Shown: positions 62,262-64,000 of the stretch, in pieces
Position numbering within the stretch: position 1 is the stretch's first letter
Layout: every line of letters starts with the position of its first letter
Source of the DNA: Megalonaias nervosa
Taxonomy: Eukaryota; Mollusca; Bivalvia; Unionida; Unionidae
DNA length: 64,000 bases
Reading direction: 5' to 3'
NCBI GenBank assembly: GCA_016617855.1
Contig: JAECUM010011048.1
Location: 1 to 64,000, forward strand
The notes under the pieces: model-generated
Seen by the model: the letters and a program-made list of their open reading frames with translations, nothing else
The model's database searches: none
Told to the model about the DNA's origin: nothing
Position numbers and translations under genes: made by a program

Positions 62262-62635
62262 TAGGGAAATCCCACCTGGTCACAATCCAAGGCATAGGGA
62301 AATTCCACCTGGTCACAATCTAAGGTATAGGGAAATCCCACCTGGTCACAATCTAAGGCATAGGGAAATCCCACCTGGTCACAATCCAAGGCATAGAGAA
62401 ATCCCACCTGGTCACAATCTAAGGCATAGGTAAATCCCACCAGGTCACAATTTGAATCAAACTTTCAAATATGAAATGAATGGTTATATTTGAGGAAAAT
62501 CATTGATGTGATGGAATTAATACACTCTGTCATGTGTGTTGGTATGGAATAAGGAAATTCCACTGGTTCACAATCCATATGACAGGGAAATCCCACCAGG
62601 TCACAATCCATGGGACAGGGAAATCCCACTCAATC
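62262..62635. repeat. 33 bp minisatellite in two blocks
   Basis: About six units of GGGAAATCCCACCTGGTCAC plus AATCTAAGGCATA at 62262-62450. Three looser units (ACAGGGAAATCCCAC, AGGTCACAATCCATGG) lie at 62545-62635. The GGGAAATCCCAC core is partly palindromic. The unit is unrelated in sequence to the 33 bp arrays at 56-59 kb. Confidence 0.93.
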
Positions 62636-63077
62636 ATAATTTGTTGGCAGGAAGAAGAAGTTCCTTCCATGAATTAAGACTGTGATGGTGGCAATTTTCA
62701 ATCCCACAAAAAGAATACAGCTGATGATTTTTCACACATCCCAGACCTGCCAACCCTAACGAGTCCGTCTCAGTAAGGCAGTTGATTTTTCTCCGTAAGA
62801 TTGACCAGTTTTCAGTATGGTGTAACAAAATATCAATAACTGCTATTGTAAAGCTGGAAAATGTAAGTAAAAGTTCGATGCAGCGACAATAAACATCATG
62901 TTCAACTGAAAAGTTTGTAAAGTACGTGTAGACTTTATCTACCATTAGTACAGCTGCACAAACTTTAGTTCCAAACCCTAAGCAACTCAATGGCTTGTTG
63001 CTATCTCTCAGCTTGACATAATTCTTGGAAATTCTTTTTCCATTGTACATGACGACGGCAATCATATCTCCTGCCAC
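62634..63077 (-). other. 147-codon open frame of unknown origin
   Basis: The frame starts MAGDMIAVVMYNGKRISKNY and includes VEHDVYCRCIELLLTFSS, KINCLTETDSLGLAGLG and a Cys/His-containing tail. No family is recognised. The phrase around TETDSLGLAGL, with its DNA context (GGGTTGGCAGGTCTGGG), gives the impression of a dispersed mobile-element fragment, but no second copy is present here. It could also be an exon of an unknown gene. I see no convincing splice sites. Confidence 0.3.
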
Positions 63078-64000
63078 GAGACATACTCAAATTGGCATGT
63101 GATGTCCAATGAACATAATTGTGTCCTTTCCAGATTTTATTCACAAGAATCGGAATACTCCTTTTTATTCATCTGTGTTGATTATTAAGACTTTTTTAGA
63201 AGCTTATTTTCCCTTTCGTCTTAAGGACTCACAGTACTAATTCAGTTCCCATAGTAAACCTATGCAAACACCATGACATTAAAAATTCAATAACTTAAAA
63301 TTTCTGAGTGCACATGATCAAATCTATATTTATCAGTATAGATGAAACCTGGAAGTCAGCTTTTGTGTAGAGGAAAGGATATGAGCCATGGCATTTTCTG
63401 GACCTGCATGTGTTTGAAACATGTGCTTTCAATTCCGCACCAAAGAGTCCGGTGCTAATTTTAGCAATGAGTGTTCCAAACTTAAGACTGTTAAAAGAGA
63501 TAAATTCGATCAATAAAACAATGTCTGTATTTTCTTTCACTTACAACTAGGATAAGCTCTCAAAAGATTCTTTTTTCCAAAACATTACTTACATTATTAA
63601 CCAATCCTGGCCACCCAAACCCATATATACTGTATTTTATGTTCATAGATTTCCAGGCTGGTTCCCATTTTTCCATACCATTAGTACCATGTGTCCTTAA
63701 ACATGCATCGCTTTCTGGATGCCATTTTAAAAAAATTCTATAATCAAGAGTTTGATCATGTAGATGCTTTGCATGAAGAAATAGGTGCAGTTTAAAGCAT
63801 CTGGGGTGCTGCTGTAAAGTTAGTCTGGTTCCCTCACTAATTTTACTAATTCTAATATGAAACCCTGATCCATATCAAACACAGGTGAACCAATTATCCT
63901 GATATTTTGGCAACGATCATTTTTCCGTAGTTTTTGCTTGTATGCCGTAAGTCCGTATTTTAAGGGTAATTTTCGTAAGACTTACAGCAAAATTGTAAGA
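63078..64000. other. Right edge, unassigned open frames
   Basis: A minus-strand stop-free frame of 94 codons (63874-63593) includes KWHPESDACLRTHGTNGMEK and ends at a donor-like GTAAGT. An 81-codon frame follows at 63540-63295. Neither matches MINDY4 nor any family I know. The last 100 bp contain several CCGTAAG/CGTAAG motifs. Confidence 0.3.

Noticed and set aside
62634..63077. Upstream MINDY4 exon
   Set aside because: The translation does not match any MINDY4 segment, and a phase-0 donor leading to the 61184 acceptor was not found.

Overview
This is a eukaryotic, AT-rich, intron- and repeat-laden window. There are no operons or bacterial signals. Dinucleotide tracts, tRNA-headed SINEs, LINE, Gypsy-like and DIRS-like remnants and many 32-51 bp minisatellites fill most of it. 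The SINE and LINE styles fit a marine invertebrate, most likely a mollusc. That is inference from style, because no species-diagnostic marker is present.

The only host gene I can support is on the minus strand at the right end: the last three coding exons of a MINDY4-type (FAM188B-like) deubiquitinase. They lie at 61184-61004, 56095-56014 and 54829-54781, have intact GT-AG junctions and matching phases, and end at a stop codon. Together they encode 103 C-terminal residues, including the probable catalytic His. The 5' exons are not recognised in the window and probably lie beyond position 64000. The introns of this gene carry four expanded minisatellites (45, 33, 33 and 35 bp units), and a fifth 33 bp array lies upstream.

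Layout. 0.2-9.3 kb: a decayed LTR retrotransposon of the Ty3/gypsy group with domain order gag-PR-IN-RT-RNase H (integrase before reverse transcriptase, as in Gmr1-type elements). It is flanked on both sides by the same 34/36 bp minisatellite, and a foreign ~0.9 kb LTR is nested in its 5' LTR. 10-16 kb: a SINE, solo-LTR-like repeats, LINE 3' pieces and an inverted-repeat element hosting another LTR-like insertion. 16-34 kb: inverted and direct dispersed repeats, microsatellites, an intact SINE with target-site duplication, and a hairpin cluster around a GTGCAGT core. 34.6-35.5 kb: a solo LTR with a perfect 5-bp target-site duplication. 35.8-38 kb: a 1.9 kb array of 35 bp units with ~610 bp higher-order periodicity. 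39-44.6 kb: an LTR split by a SINE, three minisatellites, and a LINE remnant split by a SINE. 46.2-49 kb: a DIRS-like remnant. 49-53.3 kb: more tandem arrays and a CR1/L2-like LINE 3' end. 54.8-64 kb: the MINDY4-like gene with its satellite-filled introns.

Most open frames of 60-340 codons in this window are translations of tandem repeats or microsatellites and are not proposed as genes. I did not find a convincing new biological system. The most unusual items are the IN-before-RT element, the nested insertions that give a relative chronology, the GTGCAGT hairpin set, and the 33 bp satellite that is open on both strands.
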